Shown here in pieces: positions 23,801 to 36,300 of a DNA stretch of 64,000 nucleotides (the stretch's first letter is position 1; each line of letters begins with the position of its first letter). Position numbers and translations under genes: made by a program. Source of the DNA: Acanthaster planci (Eukaryota > Echinodermata > Asteroidea > Valvatida > Acanthasteridae); NCBI RefSeq assembly GCF_001949145.1, contig NW_019091391.1, positions 1,146,487 through 1,210,486 of the forward strand, written 5' to 3'. Under the pieces are notes generated by a model, which saw nothing but the letters and a program-made list of their open reading frames with translations, made no database searches and had not been told where the DNA came from.

Positions 23801-24662
23801 GGACATGAAATCTGTCTCAATGAAGAGAAGAGCATGCACTTTCTACAAGATGACCTGTTTTGGACCATTGACAGACTTTTTAACCTAAAACACAGAGGCA
23901 ACCTTGCATTAAAAAGAGAACGGTGCAGGAAAGTGATTAAAACCTGAGCTAGGAAACGTTCACAAGTACTTTCGCTCAGTGTTTATGTCACTTATCGAGC
24001 AAGATTTTTAGCGCCATTTTCTACAAGGTCTAATTTCCTGGGCTCTATGTCTCCACAGTGTGGCACTGACATTCAAACAGGTCTCTGATGCAATATTTAT
24101 ACAGATCCTGACAACAAGCAAGTTATTCAAAGCCTTTCTAGTCAAAGGGACCCCCAGTTCGTGCCTACGAATCTCTAATATATTCATACATAACCCCTCC
24201 TGATCAAACTTGAAGAAAATGCCGTTGCGTTACCATTTCAACACCACGACTAAAACGCGTCGCAACATCCACGCATGTGTGTGAATTTGTTACAGATGTT
24301 TAATTACTGCGTCACAAATGTTCAGAAGTCCGACAAGCCGACTAGCAGATGAAGTTGCTATAAGATAGCAATTTTCTGGAGGTAGAATTGCATAACAGAC
24401 TGAACACACTCAGTCTCGTCTTCAGACGCCTTCTGCAACTTGCAAGTAATTGTATAAGCGCGTACATAGAGTTTCACGCTTGTCTTGCGATAACTTGACA
24501 AAATTGTACTGTTGAAAGGCTCCTTGAACGCTCAATGAAGCTTGGACATATTTGAATGCATTAAGATTCTTAGGCTAGGATAGGGCAGATCGATTTTTAC
24601 TTCCCTGTACTAGTCTGCGTAATTAGACACTCCTTATGCTTTCATTACAATTTCACCGGCAG
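20831..24662. other. Intergenic between protease gene and downstream pseudogene
   Basis: I see no exon with family resemblance on either strand. The contents are G/C homopolymer patches near 21420 and 22270 and an inverted-repeat cluster at 23391-23600. The 3' UTR of the protease gene must start here; I see no AATAAA within the first few hundred bases after the stop (the first clear one is near 22130). Confidence 0.45.
23391..23600. repeat. Inverted-repeat cluster built on GAGTGAAACCACTC
   Basis: GAGTGAAACCACTC near 23392 recurs as its reverse complement, GAGTGGTTTCACTC, near 23559-23572. It overlaps a perfect short hairpin of 11-base arms around TGG (CACTCTTGAAA and TTTCAAGAGTG, near 23569-23593). 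This is probably a degraded foldback transposon. Confidence 0.5.
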
Positions 24663-26957
24663 ATGTAAGTCTAATTGGGTCGGCATGATAAACCATTATC
24701 CCCAGGCTATATTACTCTCCGAAGAACAGTGCAACACGCGGACCAATAACTCTACAACAGATGTGAGAATGAGTGAGTAATTGCCGAAAAACACAAACCT
24801 CTTAGAATTTTACCAAAAAAATTGAGAATCTTCTGCAGACTGTTATTGATGCGTGAACTCGAATTTTGTACAAAGTTCACTGAACTAGAGCTAACTTACA
24901 AGCCTGGTTACAAACTGGAGGTTTTAAAATTCACACAAAGTTTCGATGAACAGAAGAAATTATGACGCCACTGTGACATTGTTAAGCTCAAGCACATCAA
25001 AATACAAATGAGAAAAGATCCTTTTATCAAAGATTTGTGAGGTTGAGCATTCCCTTTGCCATTTCCCTGGCAAATAGAGAGGCTGAAATATCAAATCAAC
25101 AACTCATGTTGTTAAAAAGTAGTTCTAATTGTTAAATGATTAAGATGTTTTTTGTCTCTGGACATTGTGGCAACGAGCTACATGATCGCCGACATTGTTG
25201 ACCGGTGATGGAATGCTGGTGAGTGGTGATTTTGTACACGGATCGACAGGTTGGAACAACGTAAAGGATTTCGGGCAGAGTATTCCGTCAACTCGCAGGG
25301 TAGCTTCGCCAACCCGTCCACGGCCTCGGCCACGGTCCACACCACAACCAAACCCAAGTAAGGAAACCCTTGGCCCCTGGCTATCGACAGAGCTTCCAAC
25401 GACTTCCAAGGCGACTGGAAAATGTGGTGAGCCCCGTGATACTGCCATGTCAGAGCAAATTCAAGTCAAAATAACGGTTTAAATGAATCGAAAACTACTC
25501 TTCACTGGCTTTATTTGCAATTCGAACTTATTACTTAAAAGTGGAAACAAGATTACTTGATACACGAGGAATGCAGTCTTCCTGGCATCTTAGGGCCAAA
25601 TTTGATTTGCTACAATGCTAAGTCAATTGTGAATGAATTCAAATCATTTGAATGCTCGAAAACAGACCCTTTGCAACATGGGTGAAAATTTAATGCATGA
25701 CTACTATACGAATAAATTTTACCTCCTGATAAAGGCGCAGAGAATGACAGGCGTGCCGAAAGTCATTTAAGTCAACATTCTGCAACTGTGTTGCAAATTG
25801 TTCCCGTAATCAGGGAAGAACTCAGTTAAATCACTTTATTTTAATGAATTTTAATTACAGAAGCTGTGACAGGAACATGAGGTAGATATTTCACGAACTC
25901 CGGGTGCGCAGCATCCCCTAATTATGGGATCGACGTATACAGTAACAACGAGGAGTGTGTTTTTCATGTTCAGGTATGCATACATGAGGCCTAACATCTG
26001 TTTCAGCATGAAACCCATTCCTGTGAATTTGAAATTCCAAGTTCTAAGCATAGGACTATAATACCCCTACTTATCTGAGCAAGGTAGACAAACCCGAGTT
26101 CTGTGAATCAATGGTTAAATAAACTTCAAAATTAACTAGAAATCAAAAGTAAAAACGTGCGATCCGAAGTTGACGTAGACAGTCGTGGCAGCAACTCATA
26201 CTTGACATTTGACCCTGTCGGGTACATTGTTTAAAACCTTGAAATAGTTGGTTGAAATCTGGAAGTGTTTTAGTTCTGCATCCTTGATTCCAGAAGTTAG
26301 ACCTGCTTTCCGTTTCAAAGACTGATATGCAACACTTTAAAACCCTGGAACAAGGGAATAGGGTGTTAGATCAGAGAAATATCACAATGTGTCAATTTGT
26401 TTTAGCACACGAACCTCCAGTGCAACTTTTGCCAGCTATTGGATCGGGTTTTGGTCGAGGCACGACATATACAACGTCATCGCCAGTTTTGTGTCAGGTT
26501 GAAGCTGGTAACGCATTCATCTGACGGTGGAGTCCCTTCACATGGAGTATCACGATACCTGTCTCTGGGACCAGCTACAACTTGAAGTCATTCCAGGGGG
26601 CAAGCTCGGCTCAGTGAGGTAAAGTGTTGAACATATTCATTCACCAAACCACTCATCAATTGAGTTCCTGAAGTTATTTTTCCCTGTCTTTGTAAAGTAA
26701 GGTTGTGGTTGGATCAAGGTCCCCAAATATCTTGCTTTAATGAGAGCAAAATGTGTGAAAGTAGTGGAAACAAATATATCAGCTATCAGGGTGTGTGGTT
26801 GAACCTCCCCAGTGGTTCATTTGTGTTGCTGGACAACACGATGACGGTGGAGATGACCATTGACCCGAGGGGGCTTTGCCACCAGCCTCGAGGGCTTCAC
26901 TGCTGGGGCAGACGTACCAGCCCACAAGTGGATAATTACAATGAAAACGCCCACTAC
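24663..26957 (+). pseudogene. Decayed, deleted tandem copy of the BP10/SpAN-like astacin gene
   Basis: Segments line up with exons of the intact gene. 24663-24735 (73 nt, same length, open) reads CKSNWVGMINHYPQ-like; the GT donor is lost after it. 25190-25429 is a CUB1-end and Pro/Arg/Thr linker that still ends TGT+G|GTGAGC like its parent. 25861-25973 is the first half of CUB2, where the conserved Cys codon of GTCGG is TGA (25878-25880). 26498-26618 starts VEAGN, then meets TGA (26522-26524) and continues as LTVESLHME in another frame. From 26790 come TGTGGT, a TGA (26800-26802), then LLDNTMTVEM and GGFATSLEGF in different frames. The exons for the zinc site, EGF domain and most of CUB1 are missing between 24735 and 25190. 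Introns are retained, so it arose by DNA duplication. Confidence 0.88.
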
Positions 26958-27603
26958 TTGAAGAGTTCAACTGCGCCTCATATAGTAATATTTTGATGTA
27001 TGGGTTAGCTTAGAGTTGAATTAAGTATCTCTTATATTTGGAAATTTCGCTCTTTGAAATGCCGGGACTTGGTGCTAAAAAGATTTGTTGATATTTTAAG
27101 AATGTTATGACTTTACATCTGCTCTAAAGCAGCAACAGGGAGAAACTTCAAGTTTTTGGTCTTTCTGCTGATGAAAATTTCCACTATTAATGAGCCAAAG
27201 TGCGATGACATCAAAGGCAGAAAAGTTGTGTCTCCACTGAGAGCGTTTACAAATACAATGTATCACACTTTCCCACATTTTCTTGGCGTAAGTTCCTTTT
27301 TGCACGTTTATCGTGTTAACCAGCCTGTTTGGACGATAGAAATTACTAACATTCCTTAAAACTTTGATGGGGGGTAATTTTGAAGGACATTGCGTTGGTA
27401 CTTTTTCTTTGATACTCTCTTTCGTTGAGAGTGCCTCGTGTGACAAAAGCGAAATAGCGCCCTCTCAAATTATTGATGAAAGGATTGCCTGCGAATGAAG
27501 AAAATACCTTCCAACATGAAAACCCACGTCCTCTATATTATACGCTAAATTGACGTGGAAAAACACGTGTACTGTACATTCAACTTCCCACAACTGATTG
27601 AGA
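26958..27603. other. Spacer before tRNA gene
   Basis: Nothing recognised beyond short chance ORFs. The last part is the 5' flank of the tRNA gene. Confidence 0.5.
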
Positions 27604-27685
27604 GGTAGCGTGGCCGAGCGGTCTAAGGCGCTGGTTTTAGGCACCAGTCATTTCGATGGCGTGGGTTCGAATCCCACCGCTGCCA
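27604..27685 (+). tRNA. tRNA-Leu (anticodon UAG)
   Basis: 82 nt that fold as a class II tRNA. The acceptor arms GGTAGCG and CGCTGCC pair with one T-G wobble, with discriminator A. The A box is TGGCCGAGCGG. The anticodon stem CTGGT/ACCAG encloses the loop TTTAGGC, giving anticodon TAG. There is a long variable arm, as expected for leucine, and the B box is GGTTCGAATCC. No intron is present and CCA is not encoded. A T-run about 2 bases downstream serves as the RNA polymerase III terminator. It is expected to read CUA (and other CUN) codons. Confidence 0.97.
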
Positions 27686-30310
27686 TTTTTTCTTTTTTCA
27701 TCATCTCTGTCCGAAATAAATCGTTGATTTCAATTAGGGTCCATTTAATTAATCACCGATGTGAAGTTACTTTTGCCTTTGAGAACGATACCACAGGGTC
27801 AGGGACGCCAACAGTGAAGCGGGCATATGCGCATAAAACTCTCGAAGCACACTCATCGTACCAAACGCAAAATCCAATCGAAATTTCAACGATCAAACAC
27901 TTAGTCTAGTTTCAAATGTTACATCCAATCAAACATGGATTTTTATTCTTCCGGAAAAAGCATACATTATACAGCCCTTACTGTCAGAAACGGATTGAAA
28001 CTGTACGTACTCATATTTTACAAAAAAAAAAAATCTTGAAATTATCAACAATATAATCGGACAAACCCCTCTCAATTCCCTAATACATGTACATGTATTT
28101 GAAGTTTAACTTTCACCGGTTAAATTCAAGTGTTCCTGCATTACCAAAACTCACGTTACATACCCAACTCTTATAATCATACATGGCCTTTTGATAATCA
28201 CTACAAATGCATAAATTATTACCCAAAAACAAAATCACACTAACATTTTCATTGCCATAACCTCGAAGACAAGCATCTTTTTTCAGAAGAGATATTTCGG
28301 GCGCAAGATAAAGTTGGTTGCAGTGTTTAAAAACGTTCCTTGCTTTAACGCTCAAAACAATTAGAAGTCGTCCAATCTCATTAGGATGGCTGTATGCAGC
28401 TAGCTACTACGGAGTTCCTTGGTTTATTCAAGGCGGCTTATTTTTCGCATGCATTGCCTGTGGTAAGACAGCTGTAGAAATATCTGAATTTCCAAGGAAG
28501 GCTGAGGGAAAAACCAACCATCTCGCGGTTCTTCGGACCTTCAATTTTACGCCAGTAACAGGTCATCTCCGACCCTTTGCAAAGCAAGATTGGAAAATAC
28601 AACATGTATTTCAACTCGCAGTGGAGGAATTGAGCCGCAGTTGATATTCGTGTCTGCTTGTTTTTACCAACCCAAAATAGCGAACAAATGGTGTCCTTTT
28701 CTCACACTGCTATCCCTGTTGTACATAAATTCTTTTCAGTAATACTAATTCATACTTTCGAATAATTTATACATACATAAAATTGTTACAATGTCTACAT
28801 TTAATTGGAAAAATAACAGAAGAGAAATGAAACCAAATCAACAGGAAGTAAAGGATCTTATGAGATAACACAAGGGCAGTTGGCAGGGACAATTTATAAT
28901 TTCTCAATTACTACAAAGTATTTAGCTCAATGACGTTAATGAATTTCAAATATTTAAGCCAAATCTGTGTTTTCGAGAGACAAAATCATAAAACAGCCTC
29001 ATCCGGTGAGGCAACTCCAACACTATCTACAGCAAAGGGCAAAGCAACATTTCTGTGCATGTTATGGATCTTAATCAAGGTTTCAACCACGGAAATACGA
29101 GCAAAGGTTTACCGGATGCAACGCTAAACAGCACAAGACTTCCATCAGCTAGGGTGCAAAGCTCTAGGTTCGATGTGGAATTTTTTGTACGTACAAGTAC
29201 CAGAAATATTCTAATAAACGGATTAAGGTATGATTGCATTTTGTGTCTCTATCAGTTTTGTTTGTGCTTTTCAATTATTATCAATCAGCTTCATTATGAA
29301 TTTGACTTCGAGAGAAAAATGCAGCGTGGATACAAGAACATCTTTCTAAAAACCAGCCAGGTTTATGGCGTGCTCTGGCCTTTTGCAATGCCTACAAAAG
29401 ACGCTGTGCTGGAAAGTGAGAAAAAGCAAAATGGGGAAAAAGTACACTAGTCTGAGGTACGCATTCAGACCTAGCGGGCCACATTCAAAAGAGAGATCCC
29501 AATGCGTTTATACAAGATCTAGATTATGTTTGCTTGAATGCTGTTAGTCCAACTGGCCTTTGAGCAAGAGGGCCGTGCGTAGCGCAGACACACTGTATAA
29601 GGCAGAGTCCGAATCACTTGGCTGTGACTTGAAATTACACGGGGCTCTATGGCAAGAGGTTGTGGCTACTGCCACAGACTTGTGTATTATTTCAAGCCGT
29701 AGCCATGTCATTTCAGACACGGCCTACACAGTACGCAACCTCGTGCTACGATCGGTTTGGCTTTTTCACCTCTAAAAGACAGAAAGTTGTAGATTGAATG
29801 CTGCACCATCTGATTCAAAGTATTTCAGTTTGGGTTAAATGTACTGCATTCCCTGATCCAATGTTATCAAATTTCACACACACTTTCAAACACAGTGAAT
29901 TCAACATAAATACTAGTATGCTTTAATTTGATATTTTTAGGTGATCTACGATCTGATATAACTGCTTAAAGTGTCACTCTGAAACTGTATCAAAGTTTTA
30001 CCAAATAAAAAATTTGGATTCAGTTGTTTATGAGGGGGGAAAACAACCTAGCTTCTTCAACAATCTCTGGTGAAGTTTGGGTTCACTGTGGTGGGATCAA
30101 GGTTGAGACATGGGTTGGCAAAAGGTTATGGGTTGCAAGTCATTGGTCACATATGCCTTGGTGAAATACCCTTGCTTGAATTTTTTTAATGTATTTCTTA
30201 CTTGCTGTGACAGGGTGACAGGGACTGTCCCTGTTTAGGAATGGAAAATTTCTAATAAACGATGTCACGAAATCACACATTGAAATCTGCATGGCGTCTA
30301 ATCTCTTAAC
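27686..30310. other. Intergenic, includes 3' flank of NCOA4
   Basis: No exon recognised. The longest open frame (28318-28644, 108 codons) has no family resemblance and no convincing start or splice context. An ATTAAA on the minus strand (TTTAAT at about 30186) could be the polyadenylation signal of the minus-strand NCOA4 gene, roughly 120 bases after its stop. Confidence 0.45.
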
Positions 30311-33300
30311 TCAAATGACCAGCCATTTCTCAGTGTCTGATTTTTCATCAAAGCACGGGAACACTGTGCTGGGACCGGAGGCTGGGTCTCCGACCCCTGG
30401 GGTGGAGGAAACCGATGATGTGAAGTTCCCTTTGGTCTGACTCTCAACCTCTGTTGTAGAGAGTGAGCAGCGAGAGAGCCATTCGGACATTTCTTCCCCA
30501 CACTCTCTGTTGTCCTGACTTGTCGTGGCAACGAGCCACAACTTTTCTGAGATTTCAAACATCGAGTCTGAGCTCTCTTTTTCTAGGTGCGTTAGAGGAC
30601 TTTTTCGCAACCAATCTGAGTACTTATCAAAGCTGTTTGATTTTTTGGAGAGCTCCACCAATGGGGATGGAGCTACGTCAACGGATTCCTTTTCACGGTT
30701 CTGCACAGCAAGCCATTTGTAATCTTCATCTGAAATCTGGGGGAGTTTGGTTTTCTGGTCAACTTTGATCAACCAATCAGATATCTCCTCTGACCTTTGG
30801 GCAAAATAGGCTGTCAAGGGGCACTGGAAAGGACACTGGTAATTGGTTGAGGTTATGCTTGAGTCGCTTTGCTTAGATAGCCAATTAGAGGTCTTGTCTG
30901 ACTGGGAGTGAACAAAAATTTCGAAGGCCGGCGTGGAGTACGGAGTTTTGCTGTGATCTATGCTCTCACGGTGCAGCCAATTGGAAATGCTAGAGGTTGG
31001 GATTGCATAGAAATCAGAACCAAGATCAAGGTTTTGAGGAGGGTCATTGTGTTGGATCAACCAATCCGAATGCCTTTCTGATCTCTCCTTGAAATACCCA
31101 TCCAAGGGAGACGCTGGATTGGTTGTAAGGCATGACCGCCCCTGCACGAGCCAATCAGACGGCTCACTAGAAAGGTGCTCGAAGTATCCATGTGCCACCT
31201 CACAAGGACCTCTTTCCTTGACCCCACTCATTAACCAACTGGACATATCCTTTGATTGCTGCTTTATGAAATCATCAATGGGAGAAGCCATATCATTGGA
31301 CGTTGTGTGTACTTCCTTGCCTCGAGCCAACCAATGGGATTGCTCCCCCTGGGGAAGCAGCCAGGACACCTCACCCTCGCCCGATAAACTACCATTTTTT
31401 CCCCGGTTCTTACAGGTCTTGCTCTGCGGCAACGAGGACGACAGTTCGGCGTGGCCGAGACAGCAATTGGTGTCGCAGACACACTCGGAGAAACTCTTAC
31501 AAGGCTCGTTGGCTCGGCATACATCTTCCACCTTGGGGAGAGCCCTCTTCAACCACTTACTCTTGTCTTCCGCCTCCTGCCAATCCAGGTTCTCCTCTCC
31601 TCCGGTGTCCTCCTTGGAACTCGCCAGCCAAGTGTGGATATTGAACGCTGTCGAGTCAGGAGCAGGGGTGGATGGGACAGCCTCTTGGATGCAGAGGAGA
31701 GCGTCAAGATTCTCGATTTCGTAGAACTGGGAAAAAGCAAAGGAAAGTGTAATTTTCCCTGATGTCTGAGCCCTATTTGGTCGAAAAACCAGACCTCAGT
31801 GTAACATTAACTCAAATTACAGAATTTCAAGATATCATGCAAGACTTATTGGTGAACAGAGCATTGTCGAATGCGAACCATTTGATTACCCTCTATTTCG
31901 TATTTATCATATGCTGTGCACAAAGTATGGCAGAGAGCCAAGTGCAAGGACTTCAAACATAGAGGATACAACTTGAACACAGCAATTTTAAAATTCCCCT
32001 CCATTTCATGTGTACATATGTATCCTTACAATTTCCGAATTTTAAATTCCGACTGTATGCTGTACCGAGGCCTGTGAAATGTGCGAGTGGGTAAACAATG
32101 AGAAGTCATCGAGCTATCAGCAAAAATATGCCCTCGGTTGGCTTCATGACTGACCCACACGACAATCTTAGCAGCTTCACTAAGAACCAATTAATGCCTG
32201 CACAGGGTTCTCACAGAAATCTGAAAAACACATTCCATGACTTATCCAAGACTTTCTGAACTAAAATATGACAATTACCATGACATTTAATGTCATTTTT
32301 GTAGAGAAAAGTTGTTTGGTATTATGAAGTGGAAGACTGCCATGGTCACTACTACAGACTGACAAGGATAGCCTGTAAATTTATCATTAATTCTGTTATC
32401 ACATAAAAAGAGTCCCATCAAAAATAACCCTTTCATGGTCTTGATTTCCATGACTGTTTTCATGACAGGGGGATTCCAGGACATACAATTTTTTCTAGTT
32501 TTCATGACTTTTCCTTGACTTTTCAGGAAACTTTTTTCCAAGCTTTTCAGGATATTCCATAACAATGGGAAACCTGCTAGATTAAAGGCTTTGTTCAAAA
32601 TGTGTGGCTGTGGCTAGGAAAAGCATACAAATCTATGGGTATCAGTTGCAGCCGCTAGCTAATAGCTCACATAGGTATACATATCATTGCTAGCCACAAC
32701 TACGTGGCTAAGGTCTGCCTACCTGCGGGCCTTGCTCTGAGGCAACACAAGCGCATGCGGGCTTGGGACATGACGGCACACCCTCAACTTTCTCTTCTTC
32801 TTCGTCTTCCATCTTCTGTTCGTAATTGACTAGCCATGCTTTGGCATCTTCCGATGTCTCCCTGTTTGAAGGCGACACAAAGAATCCCTCCGTCTTTAGA
32901 GTTGGAGATGGAAATTTGTACGAAGATGACACTTTGGGGACTACAACGCCCTCCGCATATGAAGAGACGAATGTGTTCCAACATGAACTGAAATGCATTT
33001 TGCCTAAATCTAATATGAAAAATGTGAAAATCCACCACCGGGTTTAGCAGGGTGAAAAATGAATCTGGAAGATTTGAAAGGACACATGACTAGAAGATTT
33101 GAAAGGACACATGGCTGGTCACATGGATTGTAGCATACTTTAAAGGATTCCAGAACGTTCCTAGAAAAAAAACAAAGGGAATTAACTTTAAGCTTTACCT
33201 ATAGTAGCTCATGTCCATTTTGAATTGCCGCTGGGCGTGGTCTCGATCTAACAGCCAGTCACTCAGCGGTGAGTTCAGGAGTTCGTTGATGAAATTGAAA

Positions 33301-36300
33301 GTTGCCTGGGGCCCCGAGGAAGGCCACACCTTGGGTTCTGTGTCCACCGGCCGATCGGGCAGGATGTCAATGTCCGTCTCTGATTGGTCCTCGTCAACCA
33401 TTACGAAATCGTCTGGCAAAGGAGGAACAGTGGAGAGACATGAAGCAAGACACGCAAGACCGAAGCATGCACTTGCAATTTCCATAAATTGAATAAAGCT
33501 CCTTAAAAATCAAGACTGTAAAGTGAATAGTTACAGACAATACACTGCACTCAACTAAAAGACTAGAGCACAAAGAAAAGAGTGAGAGTTGTGGAATGAC
33601 AGTGTGCATCCGGCGTGTAGAATTAGTGGTTTTGTGCGATCGCTCACTCGCGCTGCCTTATCGATCGATCCTGCATGAAATCTGTCAACTCCACTATCAT
33701 CAGTCCATCGCAAGGTCATTTTGAAATGGGAAAGTAAAATCTGAGATTTTGTTAATGATCACCTGACCATGCAGACTGTGCCAAACAAAAATCTACAGGC
33801 AGTTTTGCAGGATCCACTTTTGACAGCATGATTTCTTCCAACTCTTCCCACACTGTCTTGATTCAGAGATGCTCAGTTATAGAGAGCGTTGCAGCACGAG
33901 TGTATCAATTGTTGGAAGCAACATGGTGGACAATGCCTCAATAGCTACATGCTTGTGCTGAACACATGATGAACAGCTACTTTGGTTCCAAAGTCTGAAG
34001 TTGGCACTACTCTCTCTATGTACTGCTCTAATTCGGGCGGGTTCTGCTACTATCGTTAACCTGTTGACTGCCGTACGCAACAAGGTCCCACATCATGGTA
34101 CGCTATTTGTACAACGCTGCATTGTACGGCTTTGGACTAACAAGAAGAAAAATGTACCTTCATCAACAATGGAATTGGAGGTTGTGTTCCTGGCAAGCCA
34201 ATCAGCAGGCTCATAAGAAAACTGGTAGGATGTAGTCTGTAGAGACAGAAAAGCTGGTATTAATCAGGGGTATGATTGGAAGAAATTGAAAAATCCACAA
34301 AATAATAAACAGACAGTTGGAGGGTCCCTCAGGAGCGCGAGGTCCATGGTATACGCATGTGTGTGCCTATAGGAACCCCTTCAAATACCCATTTGTAAAA
34401 ACACTGTAATGGTAAACTTCAGATTTTAAAACTGCCTGTTTGAAAAATCCGGAAATCAGGAAAACCTGAAATCAGAAAAAATCCAGACAAATCTCAGCCC
34501 TGATTAAAGATATGAATTTGAATATATTCTAATTTTCAGTGCAACACTTTTTAGAAAAAACTATACATATCAACTGTCTCAAATCCATCTGAACTTTCCA
34601 TAATAATGGTCCTTCACTTACAGATCTTGGCTATTTATAATGACCCATGTACTGATTTCTTCATTCAATCTTTATGTGGAAGCTCACAGGTATGTTTCTC
34701 TACACACGAGGTAAGTTAAACTTTAAGCTACCAAGAAAGACGATAACCCCCAACCCCCATGGTGTATGTAAAATTAGGATTGAAGACTCTTAGGGTTCAG
34801 CTTTAGGTTTATTTATCAAAATCTTGCCTCAACTGTTAAAGATCACTCCATTTATAGAGAAAGATTCTAAAGTTATCCGCATCTGATTCCCACACTTATG
34901 AAGTCAACAAAAGAAGGAGAGCTTTATTTGGATTTGCTTGTGGTTTCATGATTGTACAATTTTTTCTATTTTTGAAACAAGTTATATTTTTTTTGGGGGG
35001 GGGCAGGTTATAAATGTTTAAATAATGGCAGACTGCCAAGTAACCCGCACAATAAACCAGCCCAGACTTGTTCTGTTAACTTAAATAGCACCCACAGCAC
35101 GTATGGTATTTATAAAACCGGTCACGCCACAATAAAGCATACTGATCAATACACTACCTTTGGACCCTAATATCACAAAGTTGAAAAAAATTGAAAAGGA
35201 ACAACTACATGTAGAAAAGTTCAGAAACCTTTTGCCTGTTGACAGATCGTAAGATAGTATTTTTAAAAATACTTATCAACCATTATAACTTTGACAATAT
35301 TTAATCATTTGGCCAGTAAATGATCTTTGCACTCTAAAACTGCACGTAGGCCTTGAAGCCAGAATATTGGGGGGGGGAGGTGATGCAGAGTTTGGGTCAA
35401 AGGTCACTTTGCAATCTTTCTGACAGGCATGAGCCAGTGTGTGGTGGAACAGGCAAAAAGCCATTCAGTGCGATCAGGCACACTTTTCAAAACATCTCCA
35501 CTTGATTGGAGGGACGTCGTTTCTCGGCAACATAGACATGGAATCAAAAGGAAATTGAAACCTTGAAAAAGAATCAAAAAGATGTATGACATGCCTTGTT
35601 TGCACTGAACGTGAATCAAAAGAGACTGCATATGCAAGATCTGTTTCTGTTTGATCTTAGAACATGAGTTAACTTTTGATACATGGGAATAACAATGTCT
35701 GGCTTGAGTACCTGATGTTTTTGTTGAGATTTTCCCACATCCAAGTCGTAGCTCCAGCGGGGCCGCTTTGCCTCAATTTCTCCAAAGTCACGGATGGCCC
35801 TCCTGAGGCTAGCCATGTCAGCTTTGAAGTTGATGGATGTGTCTTCCAGAGGCTCCAAGTTGAGTAGATCCAGTCTGTGCAATTAAAAGGGCAACACTTT
35901 GAGTTAAGCTGTTTTCTCCTTCACAACATTTCACATATAAAAGCATTTCCGGGATGCAACTTCTAAAGGCGAATATTTCTATGACATTAAATCTGTTTGA
36001 AGAACTTAGATGGCAAGGGATAACACACTTCCCAGTCAACTAATTTTCCATTGCTACACGATGTACTGTACACCGATTAACTGTTGATAAGATATGAGTT
36101 TTGCATCAGGGAGATATTATTTTCTACTGGGATTTTTGTCCTCCATCGACATACTCATATATGTAATCCACCATCCCAAAACCAGGCTGAAGTCGATATT
36201 TGTGATGTTGGACAATTCCTCTCCTTCAGCTTTTTTTTACACCTCAAAGTGATCCATGTTAAATTGAAATTCTGTGTGCAGTAAGCTTCTTACGGGTAGT

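Noticed and set aside
25878-25880. Selenocysteine reading of TGA in the astacin copy
   Set aside because: Other frameshifts and missing catalytic exons in the same copy make a plain nonsense mutation the better explanation.
28318-28644. 108-codon plus-strand ORF with a hydrophobic segment
   Set aside because: No recognisable family, no signal peptide or splice support; likely chance.
31047-31724. 225-codon plus-strand ORF
   Set aside because: It is antisense to the last NCOA4 exon, whose minus-strand frame is clearly the coding one.
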